A stretch of DNA of 64,000 nucleotides, from NCBI RefSeq assembly GCF_000090795.2, contig NW_003546257.1, positions 421,809-485,808 of the forward strand, in the 5' to 3' direction. Source of the stretch: Amphimedon queenslandica. Lineage: Eukaryota; Porifera; Demospongiae; Haplosclerida; Niphatidae. The notes beneath the pieces were generated by a model. That model ran no database searches. It saw only the letters and a list, made by a program, of their open reading frames with translations, and was not told the origin of the DNA. Below, in pieces: positions 26,645-39,996 of this stretch. The position numbers and the translations under genes are program-made. Position 1 is the first letter of the stretch; the number at the start of each line of letters is the position of its first letter.

Positions 26645-26885
26645 TTATTTTTAAAATTATAATTATTTTGTGCAATTTTTAGTTTTATTTTTAGCAAGAG
26701 AATAGATTGTATTATCCACTACATAATTTGTTCACAGCTATAAGTAGAATCAACAGACTTTGCTACACAGCAACAGTAAAGCAATAACATATCACCAAAA
26801 AGCTCCTTCTGAAGTTAAGATTTACACTTTAAAATAATATTTTATTTTTATAATAATGATTGCAATAAAATGAGAAGTAGTTAAA

Positions 26886-28746
<1,861 letters not shown>

Positions 28747-28969
28747 AACTGTACAGAAGGGAACAACACAAGATCTCCAAGTCAAAACCAGGTGGTTGGG
28801 CGAGGCTATTGTCTGGTGGGCGTGGTTAGTTATAAACTCGTTGTTCACAAAAAGGCTTAAAGGCGAGCAAAAAGGTCACAACTCAAGTTTAAAAGCTCGG
28901 AATCCATTCCATTCTGCTGCTGTTTCTCTTTGTTCTCTCTTTGTTTGCTGCTCTTATTTCAGACGGAAA
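28747..28969. promoter_or_regulatory. bidirectional promoter, PSMD7 / four-helix membrane gene 1
   Basis: 223 bp between divergent start codons. The stretch 'ctcttatttcag' just before the + strand start may be a 5'-UTR intron acceptor. Confidence 0.45.
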
Positions 28970-30837
28970 ATGGTCGACAAACGTACCTGTGGAGAAATCT
29001 GGTCCCGTGGATTTGCAACTGTAAATTGATATTAAAACCTTGATTTTGCTCAGTTTATTACTCGGTTTTATTATTGTCCATACACACAGGGCATCCCAGC
29101 TGTTGTGCTTCTCTTCTTGGTCATTGCTCTTGGTTTAAACAACTCACCAGATAGTGACAACCTTCCATTCTCAACTGCCAATTGCTCTAATCTTAATTTG
29201 GATTTTCTTAATCCAAACAACATTAAGATCTCCACTAACATCTTCTGTGGCATCTTTTCTGGGTTGACTCTATTTGTCATGGTTTATCAGATTGTTGTCA
29301 TTGTTTTGAAGGCTTTGCAAGTTGGTTTCTTGGAGAGCCGAACAAATAAGAAGATATTCTTTTGGGTGGTGAGTATATCAAATGGCATTTCATTTCATTT
29401 CCATTTGTAATCTGCATAATCTCAGTATGTCCCTTGTGTGATTGCAATAGATGGGCACTGTCTTGTATGCTTTTTACGACCATCTCCAGGTCGTTCCTAA
29501 GATTATTTTTGTCATAGATAATAAATATTTAAATTTTCACCCACGTGTAATATTTTAAAGTTTTTAAGTTAGTTTCATAATCCTTACAAAAAGTTCAGCT
29601 TTTACCGGTAATTTTTCCTAGCTGCAAATCCTTTACCCTATAATCTACTGTACATTATAATTAGATATTCATTTGCTAGTGGTTACCATTGCTCAGCATC
29701 TCTCTCTGCATGGTGGAGGTTTGTTCCTATAAATACACACACAGTACACAGTATACATTGTTGCACAGTCATTGTGCAATGATCACATGACCATCAAGCA
29801 CACATAATGCAGGACATGCTATTGCACAGTCACGTGTATTTCTTTGATAGTCACATGTGACAATGAATTGTTATCGGTTTCTGAAGTGTTGTGCAATGAG
29901 TGGATTATTTAAATTATAAAAAAAAACAAAAACAAGATTGGTTTAATATACTATGTACACTGTACAATGCATTACTATACAATGCAAGTGTCTGATAGGT
30001 TATATACTATGTACACTGTACAATGCATTACTATATAACACAAGTGTCTGATAGGTTATATACTATGCACATTGTGTAATGCATTACTATATAACACAAG
30101 TGTGTGATAGATTATTGTGATTTGTAAAGCTGCTGTAGGTTGCCAATTTGCAACTGGACTGATGGAAATTATATTACATGTACACTGACATGTAACTAGT
30201 TAGTATATTTATAATTAATCTGCTTCATATTAAATTATGCCTTGTGCAGTTGTGGGCTGTGCCTAATTAAACCAATTTATTGTTATGCTAGTGCCAGTGG
30301 ATGTGCTTTTACTACGCACTTGTAATGAGATTAATGAAAATTTAGAATCATTTTATGTGCTGTGTCAAAATAGTTTCTCAACATTGATCTAAACAATAGT
30401 TTAATACAATCTGTTGTATGTCCTTTTGGAAAGGAAAGAAAAGGATGCAATTTTGTGCATATTTATCTTTTTTTTTTGATTACTAGGATTCTATCCTCTT
30501 GAATATTTTTGTTGCTGTCTTTGCTGCAATTTGTGCTGGAGTTGTTTTCTTGTCTTCTTATAGAAATAGCTACTTGACAGTCTTTGACAATCAGCTTGAT
30601 GGGATCAGTACAAAGCACTTTGGTGTGACTACTGGCATGCTCTGGGCAGCTTTTGTAAGAGAGAGAGAGAGAAGGAATAGTTTTGTGTTACCGTACGTTT
30701 ATAATAATCTTTCTCAACTGTAGGGTTTTTCCATCAGTTCCATGTACCAGATGATCAGTGTTTTGGGACATTCCTGGACTACTCATGGCAAGTGCTCCAA
30801 AGAAGAGAACAAAGAAGAGCTGAAGAACATGCATTGA
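28970..30837 (+). CDS. four-helix membrane protein, tandem copy 1
   Basis: Exons 28970-29020, 29090-29368, 30487-30654 and 30724-30837, all phase 0, give 203 aa. Four hydrophobic segments are visible: 'GIPAVVLLFLVIALGL', 'IFSGLTLFVMVYQIVVIVL', 'IFVAVFAAICAGVVFL' and 'LWAAFGFSISSMYQMI'. The loop between helices 1 and 2 has an NCS glycosylation site and a Cys. The N-terminal phrase 'IWSRGFA' is shared with copy 2. The four-helix plan resembles MARVEL/claudin-like proteins, but no family signature is recognised. The protein is probably at the plasma or vesicle membrane. Function unknown. Confidence 0.8.
29945..30113 (+). repeat. 56-bp tandem repeat, three copies
   Basis: The phrase 'ctatgtacactgtacaatgc' (third copy 'ctatgcacattgtgtaatgc') recurs at 29951, 30007 and 30063, giving a 56-bp period. 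It lies in intron 2 of the four-helix gene 1 and is unrelated to the 177-bp family. Confidence 0.85.
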
Positions 30838-31064
30838 TTTGCTTACATTGGAGATGATTCATAACTTTTATATTTTTGTAGTTGACTAGTGACCTTGTAA
30901 TGTTGGTTCTTTGCATTTACATTATTTTTCTATTAATTAATAAAGGCACGGCTAAAAATTTTAGAGGCGTGGTTTTGCACTTGAATGAATTAAAGTTTTG
31001 ATGAGTGTGTGCTATCGCTTTGTATGCAGTCTACCTCTCTACTTGTGTTCCACAGCAAAGAATA

Positions 31065-32295
31065 ATGTCTAACAAAGTGTCTGCTATACTCTGGTCCCGT
31101 GGTTTTTCAGCCGTGAGTTCATTTCATTTCCGAGAATCAATGATTATACAAAATTATTGTCAATAAATAACATTAGGGCATTCCAGCCATCACCCTCCTG
31201 TTTTTGTGCTTGGCGATTGGTTTTAACAATGCTCCCTCCAATGGCTCCCTCCCTCGCTCCCTCACAAACTGCACGAGGCTGAGCCTGAGCTCTCTGGACC
31301 CAAACTGGCTCCAGAGATCAGTGAACATATTCTGTGGTTTGTTCATAGGACTGACAGCAATCTGTGTCTTTTATCAATTGATTGTCATTGCATTGAAGAT
31401 CTGTGCTGATAGTTTTATCGACAAAAATCTCAAGTACTTTTATTGGATTGTAAGTTTAAAAAGCCAATGACGTTGTCTGTTTTGATTATTTAGATACGTG
31501 TGATTTTACGCTTTTAGTTTTAATGAGTGCTAATTCAGTTGCATTTATTTGCTAATAATTAGTTGTCATTAAACTGTACCAATCCATTTTATTTCTATGC
31601 CATCGCTTATTAGATAGAAATGTTTGTTGTAATGGAATGCTATTCATTTTTAAGCATGAGATCATTCATAGTCACAATAGCTGACCATGATTATTGCCTC
31701 TTGTATGATTATTATCCCTAATGTATTAGCATGAGGATTTAGAGTGAAACTCAGAACTAGTATTATGTACTCTTGGTTGGAGAGATGTGAGAAGACACTG
31801 TGTGCCAACATTGCAGGAACACAACACTCACCATAGAGAAAGAGAGGAATCGAGAAGACATCTTATTAACAAAAGTACACTTTTTTCTTTATTTAGGAAG
31901 TCATTTTGGCCATTGTGTTCATGTCTTTGTTCATCGGGATAATCGTTGGCATATACCTCCTGACTTGGCTTAGAAGTGACTATCTTGATGCCTTTGAGCA
32001 ACGATTGAGAAATGTTGACACAAAATATTTTAGTATCACATCTACAATGCTTTGGTTTGCCTTTGTAAGTGAGAGAGAAGAGAGAGAGAGAGGGAGAAGA
32101 GAGAGAGGAGGAGAAAGATATCTTGAAAGATATGGAAGGTTAAAAAGTTACTCTCAAAATTATGACAAAGACATTTCTTAACAGGGTTTCAGTATAAGCT
32201 CAATCTATAATATGATCAATGTTCTTATTTCTGTGGTGGCAAGCAAGGATAGGTGCAGCCAGGAGTACAATAGGAACAACATTGAGATGAAATGA
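31065..32295 (+). CDS. four-helix membrane protein, tandem copy 2
   Basis: Exons 31065-31112, 31177-31449, 31897-32064 and 32185-32295 give 199 aa, with intron positions and phases identical to copy 1. Shared landmarks: 'LWSRGFSA|GIP', 'NNAPSNGSLPRSLTNCT' (copy 1: NNSPDSDNLPFSTANCS), 'VNIFCGLF', 'YQLIVIALK', 'STMLWFAFGFSISS'. It is clearly a tandem duplicate of copy 1. The TNCT and NCS sequons align, so the first loop is probably extracellular. Confidence 0.8.
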
Positions 32296-32664
32296 ATCCA
32301 AAGAAATCCTTTGATATATAACTCTGACAGTTACTATTGATTTTACATTCATTGAGTATCTATTTTATTCCATATGTGATAGGTCTGTGTTTAAGTATTA
32401 TGTCTCTATTCTTAGCAGATGTCCAATAAATATACACACTTTAATTCATTATTAATGGTACCAGTAACAACAATTAATTTTATTATTGCAACTTTGTAAT
32501 TAATTTTTTATGAGCTCCACCTATTTAGTCATAATGAGTCATAGTGACGCTTCCATAGTCTACATTAAATTTCGTGTCCTCCAGCTCTTCTGTCATTCAT
32601 TGTCCTGTCTTTTGTACCTTTAATTTCTCAAGAGCTTCTTTCCATCTCTTAAATAAATCAAAAG
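32296..32664. other. intergenic, promoter of four-helix gene 3
   Basis: AT-rich spacer with AATAAA at about 32426 suited to copy 2. No gene seen. Confidence 0.5.
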
Positions 32665-34019
32665 ATGAGTAGTTTAGTTGCTAGTGCAGCCGGTGAGGTA
32701 CTTGGTCCAAGGCCCGGTAAAGCAGCGTGCAGTTTCTGTCAGGGAGTCCTGGAGATGGTACTTCGAGTTGGAGCTCTGGTAAGCTCCTTTATGTAGCATA
32801 AATGCATACATTGTAATACTGTGAATAAAATTAATGAGATATTTGATTTTAATTTTTAATGAATTATATAATATGTTTTTTTTCTCTGCTAGGTTCTTGG
32901 TGTTTTGTCAATCATAGTTGGTGCACTAGTCATCGGTTTCAATACTGAATACGAAGCATCAACTAACGAGGATGATCTTAATACTACACAGGCAGTGACT
33001 AATGCAGCAGGAGCTATTGATGTTGCATCTGGTGCCCTTGTGGTAGTCTGGGCTCTCGTGATGATCATACTTCGTATTTGCAACATTGGGCTCCTTAACC
33101 TGAAGAGCAAAATATTCCTGGCTATTGTAAGAATTTGCCCTAGATATACAATAATAATGCTCCTTTTCTCTAATAGGATATTATCATTACTATTGTTTTG
33201 GCTGTGATATCAATTGCTGGTGGTATCATAAGTGCTGTAGGAGCTCCTGATTGGGACAGTCTCAATGGAAATGACTCTGATGCAGTATATGCTTCACTGA
33301 TAGCCGCCTCTGTAAGTTTATAGTAACCGAAATACTATACTATCATGCTATAGCATTGGCTTGCTGTCAAAACTTACAACTTGTGGGGATGATGTAGTGT
33401 TTAATGTGCTCAATAGGTTTCTGTGGTTGGGGAATCAATTTAATAAAGCCTCTTGGAATGCAGGGCCTGGTCAAAACTGTAATTAGAACTGTAACTTAGA
33501 TGTGTCAATGTTCTGTACTATGGCAACGCTAGGCAACCGATAAGAATGCATTCTTCTTAGACCATTTTGTGTGCAAACATGCAAGGCATTGATCTTCTCA
33601 GTAAATTAAATTAAGTATACTGAAAGAACATATACACTAATATTAATTTGTTGTGTGACATTTACTAGCAGGAAAGCTAAAGCATGTCACGTCCTCTGAT
33701 GTATCTGGCATCTATTAGCTTTCAGTATACAACTGTAGTAATTGAATATTAAGGATTATACTGACTATAAGCCATAATGATGTTAGTTCGATATTATTGA
33801 TCTAATAATGTTCAATTTATCTGCTCTTGCCATGTGCTACCTTGTAGCATTGAATAGCTCATCAATGACCTCATTTGTTCTTATTTCTGTTTGCAGATTG
33901 TGTGCTTGGTTACTGGAATATACCTTGTCCTGCTTGTCATTTTTATGATCATTTACATCTCAAAAGAATGGAATGATAAAATTGTCAAGTACACCATTAA
34001 AGATGCAGTCATGGGTTGA
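32665..34019 (+). CDS. four-helix membrane protein, divergent third copy
   Basis: Exons 32665-32778, 32893-33126, 33177-33311 and 33897-34019 give 201 aa, again four exons split in phase 0. Hydrophobic segments: 'VLGVLSIIVGALVIGF', 'GALVVVWALVMIILRI', 'IIITIVLAVISIAGGIISAV' and 'IVCLVTGIYLVLLVIFMIIYI'. The N-terminus has a Cys-rich CSFCQG stretch. Residue identity to copies 1 and 2 is low; the relation is inferred from position, size, helix plan and intron phase. The C-terminus is basic and cytosolic. Confidence 0.75.
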
Positions 34020-34326
34020 GGGAACAAGCCGTGGGTGAAGAGGGTGGTTAATCTTAAAAATTAAAAAAATATATAATTATGATCATTTTTTGAACTGATT
34101 ACAAAATAACAATCATTATAGTATAGTACTGTTATCGTTATATAAAAAATAATGTGAACAAAAATAAATTTTTTATTAGTAATAATGATAATAATAACAA
34201 CAATAGTGACGCCAACATTAAAAATCTATTAGTTCGCAACAAAAGATGTCGTTAGCTCTCTCTTTAAAAATAATGCACACAATCACACGCAGACACAATC
34301 TGCTAATAATGTAATATGCATCTTTA
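34020..34326. other. convergent 3' flanks
   Basis: Tail-to-tail spacer between four-helix gene 3 and the PPP1R16-like gene. Very AT-rich, with AATAAA-like signals. No gene seen. Confidence 0.5.
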
Positions 34327-37300
34327 CTATAAAACAACACAGCATTCTCCCGATGCACCACCCCCTGAAGGTCGGTTTTTACGTAAACTCCCACTGGATC
34401 CTGCTGTCTCAAATTCTGTGTACGAATGCTCACTGTTCTTTTGTAGAGTGTCCAGTTTCACTGGGGTTGGTTTCTTGTTGCGTAAGATACTAACAATGTC
34501 CTTCTTCTCTGGGTTGAGTGCTTTCTCTAGTTCTCTTTCAAGCATCCCTTCCTCCAGTTGCTCAGGACTGTGTGGTGGTAAGGGAGAGCTTAAGCTGTCA
34601 AGAGGTGATCTAGATTCAGGAGATGACCTAGTCTTCTTTTCAGCTTCTTCCCCTCCTCCTCCTCCTCCTCCTCCCCCTATAAGTGTTGTCTCCTTCACTT
34701 CATTTGCTGGAGCAGCTGCTGTCCCACTCGTTACTGACAGCTCCAAATCATCTAGTAGAATATCATCGTCCATTTTCTCTCCACTCGCTGTTCTTTCTAT
34801 ATCCTAAGGCATGTAATAAAAATCATTATTTTAGCTCATTACTGAGATTCCTGCCATGAGCAATGATTATGTAACTCATTAGTTAGACACTTGCTATGTG
34901 AAATTTACAAGCAAGTCACAGTGATATAATTCCTGTCAACATTAGAAGTGGTTTTAAAAATATTCATTAATTACAAGGTTCAGCATTCTTTAGTTAAGTG
35001 GGTCAATTAAAAAATTTAATTTGATTAGTCTTTAATATGTATCTACATACAGTACAGCCTCTTATAACGGACAACTTTATTTAATGGACAGCACCTAGTG
35101 TATCAATTACATTCCTTTACTGTATAAAATAATCTCCACATAAAGGGCACCTCTGTATAACAGAGACACTTTCTTAAGTCAAAGTGTCCATTATATAGAG
35201 GCTAGTCTGTACATGTTACTGTTACTAAAACTAACCTCAGCTTCTAGTGACCTTTGAAGCATCATTTTCTCTTCTCTCATCGACAATCTCTTCACATCAT
35301 TTTGCTGGCGATCACTAGTACTTTGTCTCCGAACTGATAAACTACACAATCATCATGTGACTCTCATGTGACCATTGTATTGTGTACAATACCTTCTGTT
35401 TCGACCACGAGACTCTGAAAGTCCAAGCATGTCTTCCCGTGAGGTGGAGAGAGTGAGAGAGATAGACATTGGAGCAGTGAACTGTGCCTTTAGATCAAGG
35501 ATGTATTGTCGAATTTCAGGAATATCGGAAACAGCTAGAGAAGGAATGAAGAGAAGATTATATGGGCCAGTTTATGGAAAAATCCCTGTACTATAGCCCA
35601 TAGTTTTTTCCAAAAAATGGCTCCGAAATCACCTCCAATTTTTATTAAATTTTCTGATACATATTGATGTCCTTATGCTGTGTAGAAAATTTGAGCTGAT
35701 TCCGACAGAAATTTTTCGAGTTATGGCCATTTTAAGAAACGGGCCAATTTTTGAAAAACTCCCTGTACTATAGCCCATGGTTTTTCGAAAAAATGGCTCC
35801 GAAATCACCTCCAATTTTTATTATATTTTCTGATACATATTGATGTCCTTATGCTGTGTAGAAAATTTGAGCTGATTCTGACAGAAATTTTTCGAGTTAA
35901 GGCCATTTTAAGAAATGGGCCAATTTTTGAAAAACTCCCTGTACTATAGCCTATGGTTTTTTTTCAAAAAATGGCTCCAAAATCACTCCAAATTTTTATT
36001 ACATTTTCTGATACATATTGATGTCCTTATGCTGTGTAGAAAGTTTGAGTCAATTCCGACTTAAATTTTTAAAGTTACGGCCATTTTAAGAAACGGGCCA
36101 ATTTTTGAAAAAATCCCTGTACTATAGCCCATGGTTTTTCCAAAAAAATGGCTCCGACATCATCCCAAATTTTTATTACATTTTCTGATACATATTGATG
36201 TACTTATGCTGTGTAGAAAGTTTGAGCTGATTCCGACTAAAATTTTTTGAGTTATGGCTATTTTTAAAATAGGCCAATTTTTGAAAAAAATCCCTGTACT
36301 ATAGCCCATAGTTTATTTGAAAAAATGGCTCTGAAATCATCCCAAATTTTTATTACATTTTCTGATACATATTGATGTACTTATGCTGTGTAGAAAGTTG
36401 GAGCTGATTCCGGCTTGAATTTTTCGAGTTATGACCATTTAAAAAATAGGCCAATTTCTAAAAAATCCCTGTACTATAGCCCATGCTTGTTTTAAAAAAT
36501 AGCTGCAAAATCACCAATTTTTATACTATATAGAAGTTAAAAACAAAGGAGATATAGAGCTAGGAGAATAAAGTTTAAATAAAAGAAATTAGCTCACCAA
36601 AAGGAGTGTCACCGTGAATATCTTGCATTTCTAAATCAGCATTCTTCTCTGCTAATAATTTCATTGCTTCTCTCTATTAACAACAAAAATAATTCCATAA
36701 TCTACTGTATAAGTATATTATTAGTATCTTACTTGTTCCCAACAGACGGCAGCATGGAATGGAGTCCAGCCCTCATTGTCTTGAATGTTAATGTTTACTT
36801 TTGGCTGAGAGAGAATGAGCTCCATCACCTCTATGTAACCATTAGCAGCAGCAATGTGTAACTGAGAGTAGAAAGAGGAGGGAGAGAGGGGGGGAGAGAA
36901 GTAAAGAAAGAGGGGGGGAGGGTATATACAATATCACTTTACTCCACTGTTATGTTATTTTATCAGTTATCTTGTGTATCCACCATATAATGATTAATGC
37001 CAGTATTACTGTATGTTAAAACAGCTGCTTCATACTAACACTGATGGAGCTATTGATACACACACACAGACACAGCTCGGACAGCATATCTCAAGACAAA
37101 ACAAACAAGAGCAGCAGAACTGAAACTTATTGAAATGGGACTAACAAATATGAGATATTGGTTGCCTGTTGTAATGATTACTGATTAAATGTCCCCATAT
37201 TTCATAACAACTCTGGTTTATCATAAACCATACATAGCTCTACAGTGACCAGTATGTGTCTGGAGGTGAGTATCAGTAATGTAATACCTGAGTCCCTTGA

Positions 37301-38492
37301 TATCTGCCCTCAGCTTCACCTCAAGCAGATATCTCAGTCCTCAGGTATTACATTACTTATGAAAGCAATTAAGTTACTAATGTTGATGCTATGTAGAGTA
37401 TGAGGTATATATTGAATTAATCAGACCACATTAAACAATACTGTACTATGGAGTCCTATTTAGAACAAATACACAACCTACTACCATTACCAGTAATGGA
37501 GTGTGTACTAGTTCAATCATTGAGTATAAACAACAGAACAATGATTGTATAAAGAATTCATAAACACAAAGCCCAATCATCATTCATTACAACAATACAT
37601 GTATGTACACACACACAGTAAAGGCACTTATAAGGCTCGATATGGCAATACTACAAGTACAATAGACGAATGTAACATTATTTTAATCCAATTTGACCTT
37701 TTGATGTATACAAAACCAATTTCTATTTTAGCATATATAAGTGTAGCATCAACTTTTGTATAACATATTGTAAGTTAATGAATGAGGTATGTTTCTTACT
37801 GCTGAAGCACCATATTTATCTTTAGTATTAACTGATCCACCATCTGATACAAACGCTTTAAGATCAGCCAGCATTGTCTTTGGAACCGAGTCACGCAAGT
37901 ATTTACAGACATCATCAGTGTAACCTGTCGAAGAAAGAGAAGAAATGAGTAGTCTACATACAGAAACAGAAAGAATTCACAGAAGAGGATAGTAAACAAA
38001 GAGTTGTTTATGTCAACAAGTAAACAGCATAAGTGTCCATCAGCGAATGATATTCTACAACTAAAAATAAACTATTCTGAAAGCACTTGTTCCTTTTTCT
38101 TGAATTAAAATTAAATCCTAAGCTATCGTTAATTTCATCTTTCTCCTTCAAATGACACAAGTATAAAAATGGTCTGTAGCTAAGCCTCCCATTAATTTAT
38201 ATTCTTTTCATTCATTTCTCTTTTAATTTATATCTCACCTTCTTCCAACATCTTTTGCTGTATAACGTGCCTAATGTCAGCATCACAGGCTACATCGACA
38301 GGCATCTTGTCGTCATGATTGACACAGACCAGGTTAGCCCCAGAAGCTATCAGGAGGTTGATCATGGGGAGGTTACCACAAGCAGAGGCAGCATGGAGTG
38401 GGGTCCAACCCTCTATGTCTCGTGATGTTAGATCAGCTCCATTATCTATTAATAGCTTAGCCATGTCTACTGTGTTCTCAATGCAACACTAA

Positions 38493-38559
<67 letters not shown>

Positions 38560-39751
38560 TAATTTACTGGAATGCTTTGTTACTAATAATAATAATTACA
38601 TTTACTTTCAATTTTAAATAAGGAGTTACAACATTATATTTACTAATTATTAATCAGACAATGTCTGCTCCTTGTTCACAGACAGAAAATAAACATAGGG
38701 TTTCAGTAGTCTCCCATATGATCCCCTTTTATTAATAAAAATGAACTTCAAAAGATACAATGGGCCAATAGTACACACATAGCTTTCCATGAGAGGAAAT
38801 GGTATACTCAATTAAAGCAGTAGGTACATACAAATGCTGAGAAACAAGAGTAGCTCAATAACACATTAGTCATTATACTGTAGCTAATGGAGTGAATTCA
38901 GTATAGACACTTTGAAATCAAAAAAATGTGTAATATTTCTCATATAATGGCCTGTCAACCGTAGTGTGATTTTACAGTATATACAGCCACTATGCTGGCT
39001 AAATACCACCACACATAAGATCAATAATAATGTAATAAGCTGTTGTGTGGTGGATATGCTTATTATGCTGCTGGTATCACTCTATTATCCAATTCAATGA
39101 AGCCAGGAACTTGATTGTGGTCACTTTCTATGAGTGTAGCTTCTTGTTGTCTGAAAAGACAATAGATTAGGAAGAGTACAGTGCAAATCAGTTTTGGATG
39201 GATGTTGTTCAACTAGTTGGACTGTTATATTGGGTTTAGATAAAATTTCCAAACTTATTAAAAGAACAGCAATATCTCACAGAGCAAGGATCTTTAAAGG
39301 TTTATTATAATACTAAACTCACCCTGTGCAAAGGTGTCAATCCATCTGCGTTACTATGGCTACACGTTACTCCTTTAGCCAGTAGATTCGCCACTGAACA
39401 TAATAGGAAAAATTAATAATAACAATAATAAATAAAATTAATAATAACAATAAGAAATAAAATTAATAATAACAATAAGAAATAAAACAATTATTTTAAA
39501 GCAAATTCCATGGTCAACTAACCTTCCTCAATGTTATTCTGCTGCACAGCGTCATGGAGGAGAGCAGCTTCTTCAAAGTTGATCCTAGTCTTAGTTTTGT
39601 TAGACTTGCCGCTATGAGGCCGGCCCCGCTCAGTCTCCGTGTACCTCTTTAGCTGTTTCTGCCTCCTCTTCTTGGCCAGTTTGAGTCGAGCCGCGTTGCT
39701 CATCTTCTCGAGTTTGGGCATTTCCTCAATCAGCTCCTCGTGGTCCGCCAT
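34327..39751 (-). CDS. protein phosphatase 1 regulatory subunit 16-like (MYPT3/TIMAP), CAAX-ended
   Basis: Nine exons (39523-39751, 39323-39393, 38239-38488, 37800-37924, 36733-36861, 36598-36673, 35393-35534, 35236-35341, 34327-34803) give 534 aa. PPP1R16 proteins target PP1 to membranes through ankyrin repeats and a prenyl anchor. The N-terminus has a basic helix (ARLKLAKKRRQKQLKRY) and an RVxF-type PP1-docking site KTRINF. Ankyrin repeats follow ('DGLTPLHRCCIENTVDMAKLLIDNGADL', partly quoted; 'EGWTPLHAASACGNLPMINLL'; 'YGASALHIAAANGYMEVM'; 'EGWTPFHAAV'). The tail has a poly-Gly run and ends CVVL, a CAAX box whose final Leu favours geranylgeranylation. Exon 3 follows an AAT microsatellite and intron 6 holds a six-unit repeat array. 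Confidence 0.92.
35053..35211 (+). mobile_element. pogo/Tc1-like MITE copy 1 (about 159 bp)
   Basis: It starts TACAGCCTCTTATAACGGACA region and ends 'tgtccattatatagaggcta' + 'gtctgta', which are imperfect inverted repeats (CCTCT...GGACA against TGTCC...AGAGG). Termini of this sort with a TA target are typical of pogo/Tigger-type elements. It is non-coding and lies in the last intron of the PPP1R16-like gene. Confidence 0.7.
35565..36530 (+). repeat. six-unit array of the 177-bp intronic repeat (family A)
   Basis: Cores at about 35587, 35764, 35940, 36118, 36295 and 36470, with a spacing of 175-178 bp. Units carry 'tggctccgaaatcacctcca', 'tgctgtgtagaaaatttgag', 'ttcgagttatggccatttta'. Wholly inside intron 6 of the PPP1R16-like gene, antisense to it. 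Confidence 0.95.
38492..38558 (+). repeat. (AAT)n microsatellite at a splice acceptor
   Basis: On the gene's (minus) strand this is (ATT)n running directly into ATTTTAG, the acceptor of exon 3 of the PPP1R16-like gene. Confidence 0.9.
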
Positions 39752-39996
39752 TACCAATAATGAAAGTATTTGAGGAAGAAAGGAAAAGAAATAAAAGACT
39801 AAAGTTCTTTTTCTCCTGCAGCCCTGCTTGCTTTACTATGCTTTATTATAAATCAGTTACAAGCCACACCTTTAAACACACACACACACCCGCATGCTTA
39901 AATTCAACACCTACACGGTTTGAGGGACAAAAATAACAGAATAAAAATGATAAACATATATTATAGCTCTAAATCAAAGTGATATAATAGCTGTTA
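39752..39996. other. spacer: PPP1R16-like promoter and TONSL 3' flank
   Basis: 245 bp between two minus-strand genes. It has a short (AC)n run at about 39878-39888. No gene seen. Confidence 0.5.

Noticed and set aside
34316-34807. 163-codon Ser/Pro-rich open frame on the + strand
   Set aside because: Antisense to the last exon of the PPP1R16-like gene, which has poly-Gly and acidic runs.
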